From NCBI GenBank assembly GCA_020025305.1, contig JAHHSG010000006.1, forward strand, positions 1-64,000: a stretch of 64,000 nucleotides of DNA, given 5' to 3'. The position numbers and the translations under genes are program-made. Below the pieces are notes generated by a model. It had not been told where the DNA came from and did no database searches. It saw only the letters and a program-made list of their open reading frames with translations. Positions 51,973 to 60,481 of the stretch are shown piece by piece. Origin of the DNA: Oscillospiraceae bacterium (GTDB lineage Bacteria; Bacillota; Clostridia; Oscillospirales; Oscillospiraceae). Numbering within the stretch: the stretch's first letter is position 1; each line of letters begins with the position of its first letter.

Positions 51973-53430
51973 ATGCAGTTATTGATGTTATTTTCTATTC
52001 TTTTTCCGGCGCTGGCGGCGCTGGGAATCCGTCATAACAAAATCGGCGGACGGCTCAAAACACTTCACACCTACGTGATGACCGCGACACTGATCAACAG
52101 TGCCGCCCTCCTCTGCCTGACTTTCGGCTCACAGGTGCAGAGCATTCGTCTTTTCTCCTTCACTGAGAACCTGCAAATCGTCTTGGCCGTGGACGGTCTT
52201 TCCCGTGTTTTCATGCTCATTATCGCCGTCTTGTGGCCCATTACGGTGTACTATGCCTTTGACTACATGGCCCACGAAGGGGGCGAGCGCAAATTCTTCG
52301 TCTTTTTTCTCCTGTCCTTCGGTGTTTCGGCAGGGATCGCCCTTGCCGGCAATCTGGTGACGCTGTATCTCTTCTTTGAAATGCTGACGCTGGCAACCCT
52401 GCCCCTTGTGATGCATAAGATGGACGATCGGGCCCGCTACGCCGGTAAGCGATATTTACTCTACTCCATGACGGGTGCCGCTCTTGGCTTTATTGCCATT
52501 ATCTTCACCCAGTTTTATGGAACCGGCGGTGCTTTTACCTTAGGCGGTACTCTCAAGGCTGCCCTATCCACGGCGGCCATCCACCATCTCCGCATCGCCT
52601 TTACGCTGGCCTTCTTCGGCTTTAGTGTCAAAGCCGCAATGCTGCCTATGAGTTTTTGGCTGCCTGCGGCATCTGTAGCTCCTACGCCGGTGACAGCGCT
52701 GCTCCATGCAGCGGCCGTGGTGAAAGCAGGCGCTTTCGCCTGCATCCGACTCACCTACTACACCTATGACCCGGCACTGCTTACAGGCACTTTTGCCCAG
52801 TACATTCCCATGTCCTTCGCCATTGCTACCATTATATTTGGCTCCTACATGGCTCTGCGCAGCAACCATCTCAAGCGGCGTCTGGCATGGTCTACCGTCA
52901 GTAATCTCTCCTATATTCTTTTCTCCGCACTGCTCATGACGGAGGGCGGTCTGCTGGGCGGCTGTATGCATATGCTGGCTCATGCATTGATTAAAATTAC
53001 GCTCTTTTTCTGCATTGGTTCCGTGCTGGTATCCACGGAGAAAGAGTATCTCGATGAGATTGGCGGACTCTACGGCACCATGCCCCGGACTTTTCTCTGC
53101 TTTGCCGTGGCCTCCGTGTCCTTGATGGGTGTCCCGCCCGCACCCGGCTTTTGCAGCAAGTGGCTCATTGGCAGCTCTGCTGTGGCCTTGGGTGGAACAC
53201 TGCCCCTGCTGGGTGTGGGTGCATTGATGATCTCCACCGTGCTGACCGCCATCTATCTTATGACCATCGTGGCTAAGGCCGCCTTTCCCCCCGACGGTAT
53301 TTTGCAAAGAGGCAAACCGGTGGAAAAGCGCCGGATGGTCACCGCACAGATCATCCTTTGTGTCCTCATTGCCGTCATGGGACTTATGAACAACCCGCTC
53401 CAGTCCACGCTGGCGCAGTGGCTCTTTTAA
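51973..53430 (+). CDS. Antiporter-like subunit 3 (MrpD/NuoM-type)
   Basis: A 485-aa member of the same family. Key residues are present: Glu in TLYLFFEMLTLATLP near residue 138, Lys in GFSVKAAMLPMSFWLPAAS near residue 218, Lys in HAAAVVKAGAF near residue 247 and Lys in APGFCSKWLIG near residue 395. The WLPAAS in place of WLPxAH is a small departure from the other subunits. SD AGGAGGGG. Confidence 0.91.
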   Translation: MQLLMLFSILFPALAALGIRHNKIGGRLKTLHTYVMTATLINSAALLCLTFGSQVQSIRLFSFTENLQIVLAVDGLSRVFMLIIAVLWPITVYYAFDYMAHEGGERKFFVFFLLSFGVSAGIALAGNLVTLYLFFEMLTLATLPLVMHKMDDRARYAGKRYLLYSMTGAALGFIAIIFTQFYGTGGAFTLGGTLKAALSTAAIHHLRIAFTLAFFGFSVKAAMLPMSFWLPAASVAPTPVTALLHAAAVVKAGAFACIRLTYYTYDPALLTGTFAQYIPMSFAIATIIFGSYMALRSNHLKRRLAWSTVSNLSYILFSALLMTEGGLLGGCMHMLAHALIKITLFFCIGSVLVSTEKEYLDEIGGLYGTMPRTFLCFAVASVSLMGVPPAPGFCSKWLIGSSAVALGGTLPLLGVGALMISTVLTAIYLMTIVAKAAFPPDGILQRGKPVEKRRMVTAQIILCVLIAVMGLMNNPLQSTLAQWLF

Positions 53431-53445
53431 GAGGAGGACAGACAC

Positions 53446-55365
53446 ATGAATTTGATGCAAATATTACTGCTGCTGTGTGTGCTGTTGCCTATGGCTGCCG
53501 CTCCGGCGGTCTATTTCCTGCACCGCAAAAATGAAAAGCTCGGTCATCTGCTGACCGGTGCTATCTGCCTCGTGGTGCTGGTTGTTACGGCAATACTGCT
53601 GCGAACAGGCCGGGTGGAGGTGGCGCTTCCCCACATCTTTTTGTTGGGCCTCTCCTTCTCCGCTGCAGGCGTTAAGAACATTTTTGCTCTGCTGGGTGCT
53701 TACCTCTTCTTTATGAGCGCTATGGCCAGCCCCGCCTATTTCCGGGGTTCCTCCCGCACGGCCCGTTATAATGCCTTTTTGCTGCTCACCTTGGGCGGTA
53801 TTCTGGGCGTTTTCTATGGCGGCGACCTCTTTACGGTGTACATTTTCTTTGAGATCATGTCGCTGGCCTCCTGGGTCTGGGTTGGACAGACGGAAACCCC
53901 CGGTGCCCAGCGTGCTGCGGACACTTATCTGGCCATGGCCATGATTGGCGGTCTGACCATGCTCTACGGTCTTTTCGTGCTGTACCATCAATTCGGCACG
54001 CTGTCGCTTCCGGAGCTGCAAACACTGTGCGCAGCGCTGGAGGACAAGCGTTCCCTCTATCTCCCCGCCCTCTGCCTGCTGGTAGGCTTCGGTATCAAGG
54101 CCGGTATGTTTCCCTTCCATGTGTGGCTTCCCAAGGCGCATCCGGTGGCACCTGCCCCCGCCAGTGCGCTGCTGTCCGGTATATTGACGAAGTCCGGCAT
54201 TTTCGGTATAGTATTGATTATCACCTGTCTGATGTGGGGCAGTATTCCCTTTATGCTGCTGCTGTTGATTCTGGGTGTCATCACCATGGTTCTGGGCGCT
54301 TTGCTGGCGGTTTTTTCTCTGGATCTCAAGCGGACACTGGCCTGTTCATCTCTGTCTCAAATCGGATTTTTGCTGACAGGTGCCGCCATGCTGACCATCG
54401 GTGCCGACACAGAACTGGCTGCTGCCGGTATCGTGAGCCATGCTGTCAACCATGCACTGACCAAGCTGGTGCTGTTCGTCGCCGCCGGTGTTCTTTATAA
54501 GAACACCCATACGCTGGATCTCAACGAGCTGCAGGGTGCAGGGCGCAAAAGTCTGCCGCTATGGATTTGCTTTGCCGTCGGTGCGCTGTCTATTGCCGGT
54601 GTCCCCGGCTTTGGCGGCTACATCAGCAAGACCCTGCTCCACGAGAGCTTTGCCCACCAGATGCATCATATGAGCGGCATACTGACGCTCATTGCCCGGT
54701 GCGCCGAAACGCTGTTTCTCTGCTCCGGCGGCTTGACACTGGCCTATATGAGCAAGATTTTCTATAAGATTTTCATACAAAAGCCACTGGACGATCATCC
54801 CTTGCATGTGGATGCCGGCAGCCTTGTCGCTATGATCCCCGCAGCAGCGCTTCTCCTTGTCATGGGATTGCTGCCCAGTCATACCTACGGCGCAATGGCA
54901 GCCTATGCCGCACCGTCCCTCCGCAGCGTCCCCGTTGCCGTGCAGTATTTCTCCTGGAAGAATCTGGAGGGTGCCGCAGTTTCACTGACCATCGGCCTGC
55001 TCGTCTATCTCCTGGTAGTACGGCTCATCCTCACCCGCCGGGAGGACGGCAAATACCGCCGCATCACCGGGCCTGTGGATCTGGAGGACGATATCTACCG
55101 TCCGCTCTTATCGGCGATTGCCTTTATGGGCGCACTGCTCAGCCGCATCGCCTACAGTCTTACCAATGCTCTGACAATGCTCCTGGGATATCTCTTCCGT
55201 GCAGGAAACACGCGGCGTATCGTCCCCGGCGAGGACGAAGATTTCGGCCGCTACGGGCACAGGAATCAGTCCGGCAACAGTATCCGCCAGACGCTGCAAT
55301 TTGAGCTGCTGCTCTTCGGCGTCGGCGTGGTGGCAGCTTTGTTCTATCTTCTTCTACGGATGTAA
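53446..55365 (+). CDS. Antiporter-like subunit 4, long type with C-terminal extension
   Basis: A 639-aa protein whose first 480 residues match the proton-conducting family, with Glu in TVYIFFEIMSLAS near residue 131, Lys in GFGIKAGMFPFHVWLPKAH near residue 215, Lys in LSGILTKSGIF near residue 244 and Lys in GGYISKTLLHE near residue 390. The last about 130 residues add a cytoplasmic charged segment and further helices (a hydrophobic end near 615-636), recalling HyfB/MrpA-type long subunits. It closes the ten-gene operon. Confidence 0.9.
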   Translation: MNLMQILLLLCVLLPMAAAPAVYFLHRKNEKLGHLLTGAICLVVLVVTAILLRTGRVEVALPHIFLLGLSFSAAGVKNIFALLGAYLFFMSAMASPAYFRGSSRTARYNAFLLLTLGGILGVFYGGDLFTVYIFFEIMSLASWVWVGQTETPGAQRAADTYLAMAMIGGLTMLYGLFVLYHQFGTLSLPELQTLCAALEDKRSLYLPALCLLVGFGIKAGMFPFHVWLPKAHPVAPAPASALLSGILTKSGIFGIVLIITCLMWGSIPFMLLLLILGVITMVLGALLAVFSLDLKRTLACSSLSQIGFLLTGAAMLTIGADTELAAAGIVSHAVNHALTKLVLFVAAGVLYKNTHTLDLNELQGAGRKSLPLWICFAVGALSIAGVPGFGGYISKTLLHESFAHQMHHMSGILTLIARCAETLFLCSGGLTLAYMSKIFYKIFIQKPLDDHPLHVDAGSLVAMIPAAALLLVMGLLPSHTYGAMAAYAAPSLRSVPVAVQYFSWKNLEGAAVSLTIGLLVYLLVVRLILTRREDGKYRRITGPVDLEDDIYRPLLSAIAFMGALLSRIAYSLTNALTMLLGYLFRAGNTRRIVPGEDEDFGRYGHRNQSGNSIRQTLQFELLLFGVGVVAALFYLLLRM

Positions 55366-55413
55366 TTTCACCTTTCATTTATTACATATGCTATTTTGCA
55401 AGGAGGAAACAAG

Positions 55414-56436
55414 ATGAAATTCTGGTTCAAAAACGATTATTCCTTTGGCGCACACCCCAAGGTTTTGGACGCTGTGGTGGCGGCCAACATGGAAGGCAAC
55501 TGGGGCTACGGTGATGACAAGTACACGACCCGTGCCAAGGATGTCATTCGCGAAAAGTGTGGCTGTCCCGAGGCCATGGTGGAGTTTTTGATCGGCGGCA
55601 CCCAGACCAACGTCGTAACCTGTTCCTTCCTGCTCAAGCCTTGGGAAGCTGCCATCTGCCCCCACACCGGCCATCTGAACGGCCACGAAGTAGGGGCTTT
55701 CGAAGCCACCGGACACAAGATCCTCCCGGTAGAGGTAGGGGCTGACGGCAAAATCACCCCGGAGCTGATTGCCCCACTGCTGGAGGTTCATAAGGACGTG
55801 CATCTGACCAAGCCGGGTCTTGTCTACATCTCCAACGCTACCGAAAACGGCGACGTCTACACCAAAGCCGAACTGACCCGCCTTTATACCTTCTGTCGCG
55901 AAAATGACCTGCTCCTCTTTGCTGACGGCGCACGTCTGGGCTGCGCTCTCACCTCTGACAGCAACGATTTAACGCTACCGGAATTTGCAAAGCTGGTGGA
56001 TGCTTTCTACATCGGCGGCACCAAGAACGGCACCATGTTCGGCGAAGCACTGGTGATCACCCGCCCGGAGCTGACCAAGGATTTCTTCCGCATGAAGAAG
56101 CGTATGGGGGCGGTGATGGAGAAGGGCTGGATTCAGGGTACCATGTTCCTGGCTCTCATGGAGGACGATCTCTATTTTAAGATGGGACGCCACGCCAACG
56201 AGATGGCCGCTCGCCTGCAAAAGGGCTTGGTGGACATGGGCTGGACACCATGGGTAGAGTCCCCCACCAACCAGATTTTCTTCGTGATCCCCAACGAGCT
56301 GAAGGCCAAGCTGGATGAGGTCTGCGAGTACGAGGACTGGTGTATGTACGATGAAACCCACACCGTCATCCGTTTCGTCACCTGCTTCAACACCACCGAG
56401 GCCGACGTGGACGGCCTTCTGGCCGCCCTGCGGTAA
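55414..56436 (+). CDS. Low-specificity threonine aldolase-type PLP enzyme
   Basis: Splits threonine (or allo-threonine) into glycine and acetaldehyde. The 340-aa beta-eliminating lyase family protein has the PLP-binding Lys in YIGGTKNGTMFG near residue 197, the Asp of LFADGARLG near residue 169 and GGTQTNVVT near residue 56. The ATG at 55414 follows AAGGAGGAAA. It follows the antiporter operon after 48 bp with no terminator between and may be cotranscribed. Confidence 0.88.
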   Translation: MKFWFKNDYSFGAHPKVLDAVVAANMEGNWGYGDDKYTTRAKDVIREKCGCPEAMVEFLIGGTQTNVVTCSFLLKPWEAAICPHTGHLNGHEVGAFEATGHKILPVEVGADGKITPELIAPLLEVHKDVHLTKPGLVYISNATENGDVYTKAELTRLYTFCRENDLLLFADGARLGCALTSDSNDLTLPEFAKLVDAFYIGGTKNGTMFGEALVITRPELTKDFFRMKKRMGAVMEKGWIQGTMFLALMEDDLYFKMGRHANEMAARLQKGLVDMGWTPWVESPTNQIFFVIPNELKAKLDEVCEYEDWCMYDETHTVIRFVTCFNTTEADVDGLLAALR

Positions 56437-56448
56437 ACTGCATACAAG

Positions 56449-56486
56449 AAAAAGGACGCAGATGGATTCCATCTGCGTCCTTTTGC
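56449..56486. terminator. Bidirectional terminator
   Basis: AAAAGGACGCAGATGGA and TCCATCTGCGTCCTTTT pair almost completely with a minimal loop, between the aldolase and the converging CrtO-like gene. Confidence 0.92.
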
Positions 56487-56490
56487 GTTT

Positions 56491-57027
56491 TTATTTAGTT
56501 TGTCGAGCTGCGATTTTGATGATACGAGGGCGATTATACCGCTGCATGATCACAAAACTCACATCGAAAGCGGCGGCGAGCAGTGACGTCACCAGAAACA
56601 CGGGCAGCGCACCGAAACGAAAGGCGGCCAGCAGCGGCACAAAACTCAACAGCACATTCATCTCATGCACCAGCTCTGACTGGCACATGGCCTGTGCGAT
56701 TTCCTCCCAAGTGTGCTGCTGCGGATCAAACGCCGCCGGGTCATAGGTCGGCATCCGCCCCTTCCAGCGTTTCACCCGCAGCTTCTCATAGAGCCACGGC
56801 TCCCACTTTTGCAGTTGATACCACTTTCTGCGGTAATTGGCTCGATTTTTCATGGTACAGTCGTAGATGCCGCCCACCAGCAAACGCATGGCAAAATGGT
56901 AAAAAACCGTCCCCGCAGTGATGGCCAGCGTAAGAAAGATGTCATAGGGATAGCTGTGGTACAACATGGCAAAAAGACCCGTCAGCACAGCAGCAATGCC
57001 TGCCGTGCGCTTCATCACCACTGCCAT
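56491..57027 (-). CDS. CrtO-like (glycosyl-4,4'-diaponeurosporenoate acyltransferase family) membrane protein
   Basis: A 178-aa membrane protein with hydrophobic segments at about 7-22, 28-47, 125-140 and 143-160. The central YRRKWYQLQKWEPWLYEKL near residue 67 and the C-terminal VIMQRYNRPRI near residue 160 match the CrtO family that acylates the staphyloxanthin precursor in Staphylococcus. Many clostridia without carotenoids carry such proteins, and no carotenoid genes are present here, so the substrate is open. The start is ATG 57027 after GGAGGTG. Confidence 0.75.
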   Translation of the reverse strand: MAVVMKRTAGIAAVLTGLFAMLYHSYPYDIFLTLAITAGTVFYHFAMRLLVGGIYDCTMKNRANYRRKWYQLQKWEPWLYEKLRVKRWKGRMPTYDPAAFDPQQHTWEEIAQAMCQSELVHEMNVLLSFVPLLAAFRFGALPVFLVTSLLAAAFDVSFVIMQRYNRPRIIKIAARQTK

Positions 57028-57087
57028 GACCACACCTCCCCCGCAAATTTTCTCTTTCAGTATACCAAGCTTTCCGAGGGAATGCAA

Positions 57088-57228
57088 CTGCAAGAACGCC
57101 CCCGGCGCATACCGCCGGGGGCGTTCTTGCCGGAGATTTCTCCCCTGCTTTGGCAGGTTGGTTGGGCTTTGCGGCGGCGCATTCTCATGTGCTCTCATGG
57201 GGGTGCCGCCCGCCGCAAAGCCTCTTTT
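57088..57228. other. Two strong hairpins downstream of the Feo operon
   Basis: One stem pairs CAAGAACGCCCCCGGCG with CGCCGGGGGCGTTCTTG (about 57090-57133) with a 4-nt loop. The other pairs GGCTTTGCGGCGG with CCGCCGCAAAGCC (about 57164-57222), followed on the plus strand by TCTTTTTT. They lie between the FeoB-associated gene and the CrtO-like gene and probably end or protect the feo mRNA. Confidence 0.65.
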
Positions 57229-57232
57229 TTGT

Positions 57233-57385
57233 TTACTTACCGCAGTGGCAGCTTCCGCCACAGCCGCCGCAATCGCCGCCGCAGCCGCCGCCTTTCTTGT
57301 GGCTGCGCCACAGGGAGCGGGCAGCCAGCCCCACCACCAAGACGATAAGTACAACAGCAATTATATTTCCTACAATAGGGGGCAT
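57233..57385 (-). CDS. FeoB-associated Cys-rich membrane protein
   Basis: A 50-aa peptide with one N-terminal helix (residues 4-24) and a cytoplasmic tail rich in Gly and Cys (C35, C39, C42, C46, C48). Single-helix Cys-rich peptides next to feoB form a recognised family (FeoB_associated) thought to help handle ferrous iron. ATG 57385 follows AGGAGAGG and the gene lies 31 bp after feoB. It is short enough to be missed by length-limited gene calling. Confidence 0.85.
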   Translation of the reverse strand: MPPIVGNIIAVVLIVLVVGLAARSLWRSHKKGGGCGGDCGGCGGSCHCGK

Positions 57386-57415
57386 AGGCTCCTCTCCTTT
57401 CAAATCAAAACAAAA

Positions 57416-59632
57416 TTATTTTTTGGCTGCCGCGTTGACAGAGGTCAGATGATGGATCTCGCCCTCAGGCTTGTAGCCCTTGCGGAACAAGAGGTACAAA
57501 AGGCCAATCAGCAAACCGATAGCAATGACGGTCATCACGCCGAAGGTCGCCTCACCGGTGAACAGGCCGCCGATCTGATAGACGATCATGGAGATCACAT
57601 AGGCAAAGCCACACATATAGGCGATGGTACCGGCAGTCCACTTGGCATTGTTCATTTCACGCTTGATGGCGCCGATGGCCGCAAAGCAGGGGGCGCACAG
57701 CAGCTGGAAAATCATGAAGGAATAGGCGCGGATAGCACCGAAGTCAGCAGCTACCATCGTCCAAATGGGGCTGGAGTCCTCAATCAGGTCCACATCGCCG
57801 GTATAGTTATAGAGTACACCGAAGGTGTTGATCACTTCTTCCTTGGCGATGAGACCGGTAAAGGTAGCCACAGTGGCCTTCCAAGCCATCTCGCCCATCC
57901 AGCCCAGAGGATAGAAGATCCACGCAATCGCATTACCAATAGCGGCCAGCAGAGAGTGGTTGTTGTCCGCTACCGCCTGGAACACGCCGTCCACGAAGCC
58001 GTACCCCTGCAGGAACCACAAAACGATGGCGCTGAGCAGGATGATAGTGCCGGCACGCTTGATGAAGGACCAGCCGCGCTCCCAAGTGGCACGCAGCACG
58101 TTGCTCATGGAAGGGGCATGGTAAGCAGGCAGCTCCATAACGAAGGGAGCGGGCTCACCGGCGAAGGCCTTGAACTTCTTGAGGATGATACCGGAAATCA
58201 CCACAGAGGCGATACCGATGAAGAACGCAGAGGTTGCCACCAGCGGAGACTCACCAAACACAGCGCCGGCGAACAGGCCGATGATAGGCAGCTTAGCACC
58301 GCAGGGGATGAAGCCGGTGGTCATAATGGTGATCTTACGGTCACGATCCTGCTCGATGGTACGGGAAGCCATGATACCGGGCACGCCGCAACCGGTAGCC
58401 ACCAGCATGGGGATAAAGGACTTACCACTCAGGCCGAAGCGGCGGAACAGACGGTCCATGATGAAGGCAATACGCGCCATATAGCCCACGTCTTCTAAGA
58501 TTGCCAGCAGGAAGAACAGCACCAGCATCTGAGGAACAAATCCCAGAACGGCACCGACACCGCCCACAATACCTTTCATAACGAGACCATAGATCCATGA
58601 GCCTTCCGCCACATGCAGCGCTCCTAGGAGTCCCTCAAACAAGCTGGGAACCCACTCACCGAAGATGATATCATTGGCAAAGTCTGTGCCGAAGGTTCCG
58701 ATGGAGAAAATCCAAGGGGCTTCCGTCCACGGGCCCATGGCAATGGCATAGATACAGAACATGATCGCCACGAAGATGGGCAGCGCCAAAATACGATTGG
58801 TCACGATGCGGTCGATCTTATCGGAAATGGACAAGCTGCCCTTGGGCGCTTTTTTCTTAACCGACTGTTGTACTGTGCTGCTGATATAGGCATAGCGCTG
58901 GTTGGTGATGATGCTCTCGGCGTCATCGTCCAGCTCCTTTTCACAATCGGCGATGTGTTCTTCCAAATGGGCCGCCAGTTCCTGAGACAGCTTCAAATCC
59001 TGCAGCACCTTTTCATCGCGCTCGAAGATCTTGATGGCGTACCAACGCAGATACTGTTTGTCAACCAGGCCTGCGATGGACTCCTCAATGTGAGCAATGG
59101 CGTGCTCCACGCTGCCGGTAAACACATGAGGCAGCTCGCCGCCCTGATGCTTCTTGGCGGCATCCATAGTACGCTCGGCGGCAATCATACCACCCTCGCC
59201 CTTCAATGCGCTCATCTCCACCACCTGGCAATTGAGCGCTGCGCCCAATTTTTTCAGATCAATGGTGTCTCCATTCTTGCGCACCAGATCAATCATGTTG
59301 ATGGCCACCACTACCGGCAGTCCCAGCTCCACCAGCTGGGTCGTCAGATACAGGTTGCGCTCAATGTTGGTACCGTCCACGATGTTCAAAATCGCATCCG
59401 GCTTCTCCTTGACCAGATAATCTCTGGCCACAACTTCCTCCAGTGTGTAGGGGGACAGAGAATAGATGCCGGGCAAGTCCTGAATCACCACATCTTTGTG
59501 TCCCTTTAGCTTGCCCTCTTTCTTCTCAACCGTAACACCGGGCCAGTTGCCTACATATTGGTTGGAACCGGTCAATGCGTTAAATAGCGTGGTTTTACCA
59601 CAGTTGGGGTTACCGGCTAACGCAATTTTCAT
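57416..59632 (-). CDS. feoB: Ferrous iron transport protein B
   Basis: Imports Fe2+ across the membrane. The 738-aa protein has an N-terminal G domain with G1 GNPNCGKT (residues 7-14), G3 DLPG near residue 53, G4 NMID near residue 111, a helical GDI-like spacer (about 165-275) and two Gate-containing membrane halves, including MLVATGCGVPGIMASR near residue 408 and ACFAAIGAIKREM near residue 645. Length is normal. It is expressed with two FeoA proteins upstream and the Cys-rich peptide downstream. Confidence 0.97.
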   Translation of the reverse strand: MKIALAGNPNCGKTTLFNALTGSNQYVGNWPGVTVEKKEGKLKGHKDVVIQDLPGIYSLSPYTLEEVVARDYLVKEKPDAILNIVDGTNIERNLYLTTQLVELGLPVVVAINMIDLVRKNGDTIDLKKLGAALNCQVVEMSALKGEGGMIAAERTMDAAKKHQGGELPHVFTGSVEHAIAHIEESIAGLVDKQYLRWYAIKIFERDEKVLQDLKLSQELAAHLEEHIADCEKELDDDAESIITNQRYAYISSTVQQSVKKKAPKGSLSISDKIDRIVTNRILALPIFVAIMFCIYAIAMGPWTEAPWIFSIGTFGTDFANDIIFGEWVPSLFEGLLGALHVAEGSWIYGLVMKGIVGGVGAVLGFVPQMLVLFFLLAILEDVGYMARIAFIMDRLFRRFGLSGKSFIPMLVATGCGVPGIMASRTIEQDRDRKITIMTTGFIPCGAKLPIIGLFAGAVFGESPLVATSAFFIGIASVVISGIILKKFKAFAGEPAPFVMELPAYHAPSMSNVLRATWERGWSFIKRAGTIILLSAIVLWFLQGYGFVDGVFQAVADNNHSLLAAIGNAIAWIFYPLGWMGEMAWKATVATFTGLIAKEEVINTFGVLYNYTGDVDLIEDSSPIWTMVAADFGAIRAYSFMIFQLLCAPCFAAIGAIKREMNNAKWTAGTIAYMCGFAYVISMIVYQIGGLFTGEATFGVMTVIAIGLLIGLLYLLFRKGYKPEGEIHHLTSVNAAAKK

Positions 59633-59654
59633 GCTATGTATTCTCCTCTCTGAT

Positions 59655-59670
59655 GTTAGCTTTAACTAAC
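59655..59670. promoter_or_regulatory. DtxR-type palindrome before feoB
   Basis: GTTAGCTTTAACTAAC: GTTAG and CTAAC arms in inverted order in the gap between feoA and feoB. It resembles the two upstream sites and may be an extra operator. Confidence 0.45.
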
Positions 59671-59719
59671 TAAATATTTCTAAAAAAGCGGCTCCTACAC
59701 CGCAGGACATGCAGCCTCT

Positions 59720-59941
59720 TTACTGCACCTCGATCATCTCGGCATCGGCCTTACGGACACTCAATTCGTAGCCACGCACGTTCAGTTCCATGGGATCACC
59801 CAGCGGAGCCACCTTGCGCACATAAATCTCCACGCCCTTGGTGATACCCATATCCATGATACGGCGCTTGACCGGGCCTTCGCCGTGGAGCTTCAACACC
59901 TGACAGGTCTCTCCCACTTTCACATCTTTTAGTGTTTTCAT
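59720..59941 (-). CDS. feoA: FeoA family iron transport accessory protein (first copy next to feoB)
   Basis: A 73-aa SH3-like protein with LKDVKVGETCQVLKL at the start and RRIMDMGITKGVEIYV near residue 26, the FeoA hallmark. It binds FeoB and supports transport. Two ATGs are close; the second (59941) is better spaced from GGAGGAG than the first (59947). It lies between the other feoA-type gene and feoB. Confidence 0.93.
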   Translation of the reverse strand: MKTLKDVKVGETCQVLKLHGEGPVKRRIMDMGITKGVEIYVRKVAPLGDPMELNVRGYELSVRKADAEMIEVQ

Positions 59942-59977
59942 TGCCATTTCTCCTCCATTTCAATGCTGCTTCATATA

Positions 59978-60190
59978 TCAAATCATGATCCGATTGGCCA
60001 TGGTTTTATCCAATGCGATCCGGCTGTCCTTCACCTGTACAATGAGATTACCGGCGATTTCATTGACCACCACAATCTCTGCATCCACAACAAATCCCAT
60101 CTCCGCCAGATGCTGGCGCACTTCATCCTTACCGGTGATCTTGCGGATGACCCCCTTCTCTCCTGCTCTTGCCATTGACAGCGGTATCAT
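59978..60190 (-). CDS. FeoA family protein (second copy)
   Basis: A 70-aa SH3-like protein with MARAGEKGVIRKITGKDE at the start and the QHLAEMGFVVDAEIVVV segment near residue 26. It is clearly different in sequence from the other FeoA, so the two are not recent copies. Paired FeoA proteins before feoB are common in clostridia. SD GAGGAGGAG precedes the ATG. Confidence 0.9.
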   Translation of the reverse strand: MIPLSMARAGEKGVIRKITGKDEVRQHLAEMGFVVDAEIVVVNEIAGNLIVQVKDSRIALDKTMANRIMI

Positions 60191-60210
60191 AACTTCTCCT
60201 CCTCTCGCAG

Positions 60211-60269
60211 AAGTTAGTTGGCACTAACTTTCTCCTTAAAAATAAAGGTTAGTCCAAACTAACCTTTAT
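60211..60269. promoter_or_regulatory. Two DtxR/IdeR-type operators of the feo operon
   Basis: AAGTTAGT-TGGC-ACTAACTT (60211-60230) and ATAAAGGTTAGT-CCAA-ACTAACCTTTAT (60242-60269) are perfect inverted repeats just downstream of the promoter. Their GGTTAG/CTAACC cores match the pattern bound by iron-dependent DtxR-family repressors. Confidence 0.8.
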
Positions 60270-60278
60270 TTCGGATAT

Positions 60279-60307
60279 AGTTTACCACGGCTAACTCACC
60301 TTGTCAA
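60279..60307 (-). promoter_or_regulatory. Sigma-A promoter of the feo operon
   Basis: On the minus strand TTGACA (60302-60307), 17-bp spacer, TAAACT (60279-60284), directly before the DtxR-type palindromes. Confidence 0.82.
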
Positions 60308-60481
60308 CCCCCTTTATTCCATAGGGGATTTGCCATATTTTCCCTTTACTGGGTGATCAAAACTACCACAGCACATCTTAGTCAGGTATGTCAAAATGCC
60401 CATTGTTTTCCCATGGTGTTGCGCTTATGCTATAAATATAGTATGGTTTTGCACCCTGCGCGCAGAAAGGACGGAAGCAAT

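Noticed and set aside
57150..57452. Plus-strand frame rich in Pro and Gln opposite the FeoB-associated gene
   Set aside because: It is antisense to the Gly/Cys-rich 50-aa peptide gene, which has the SD and the operon context.
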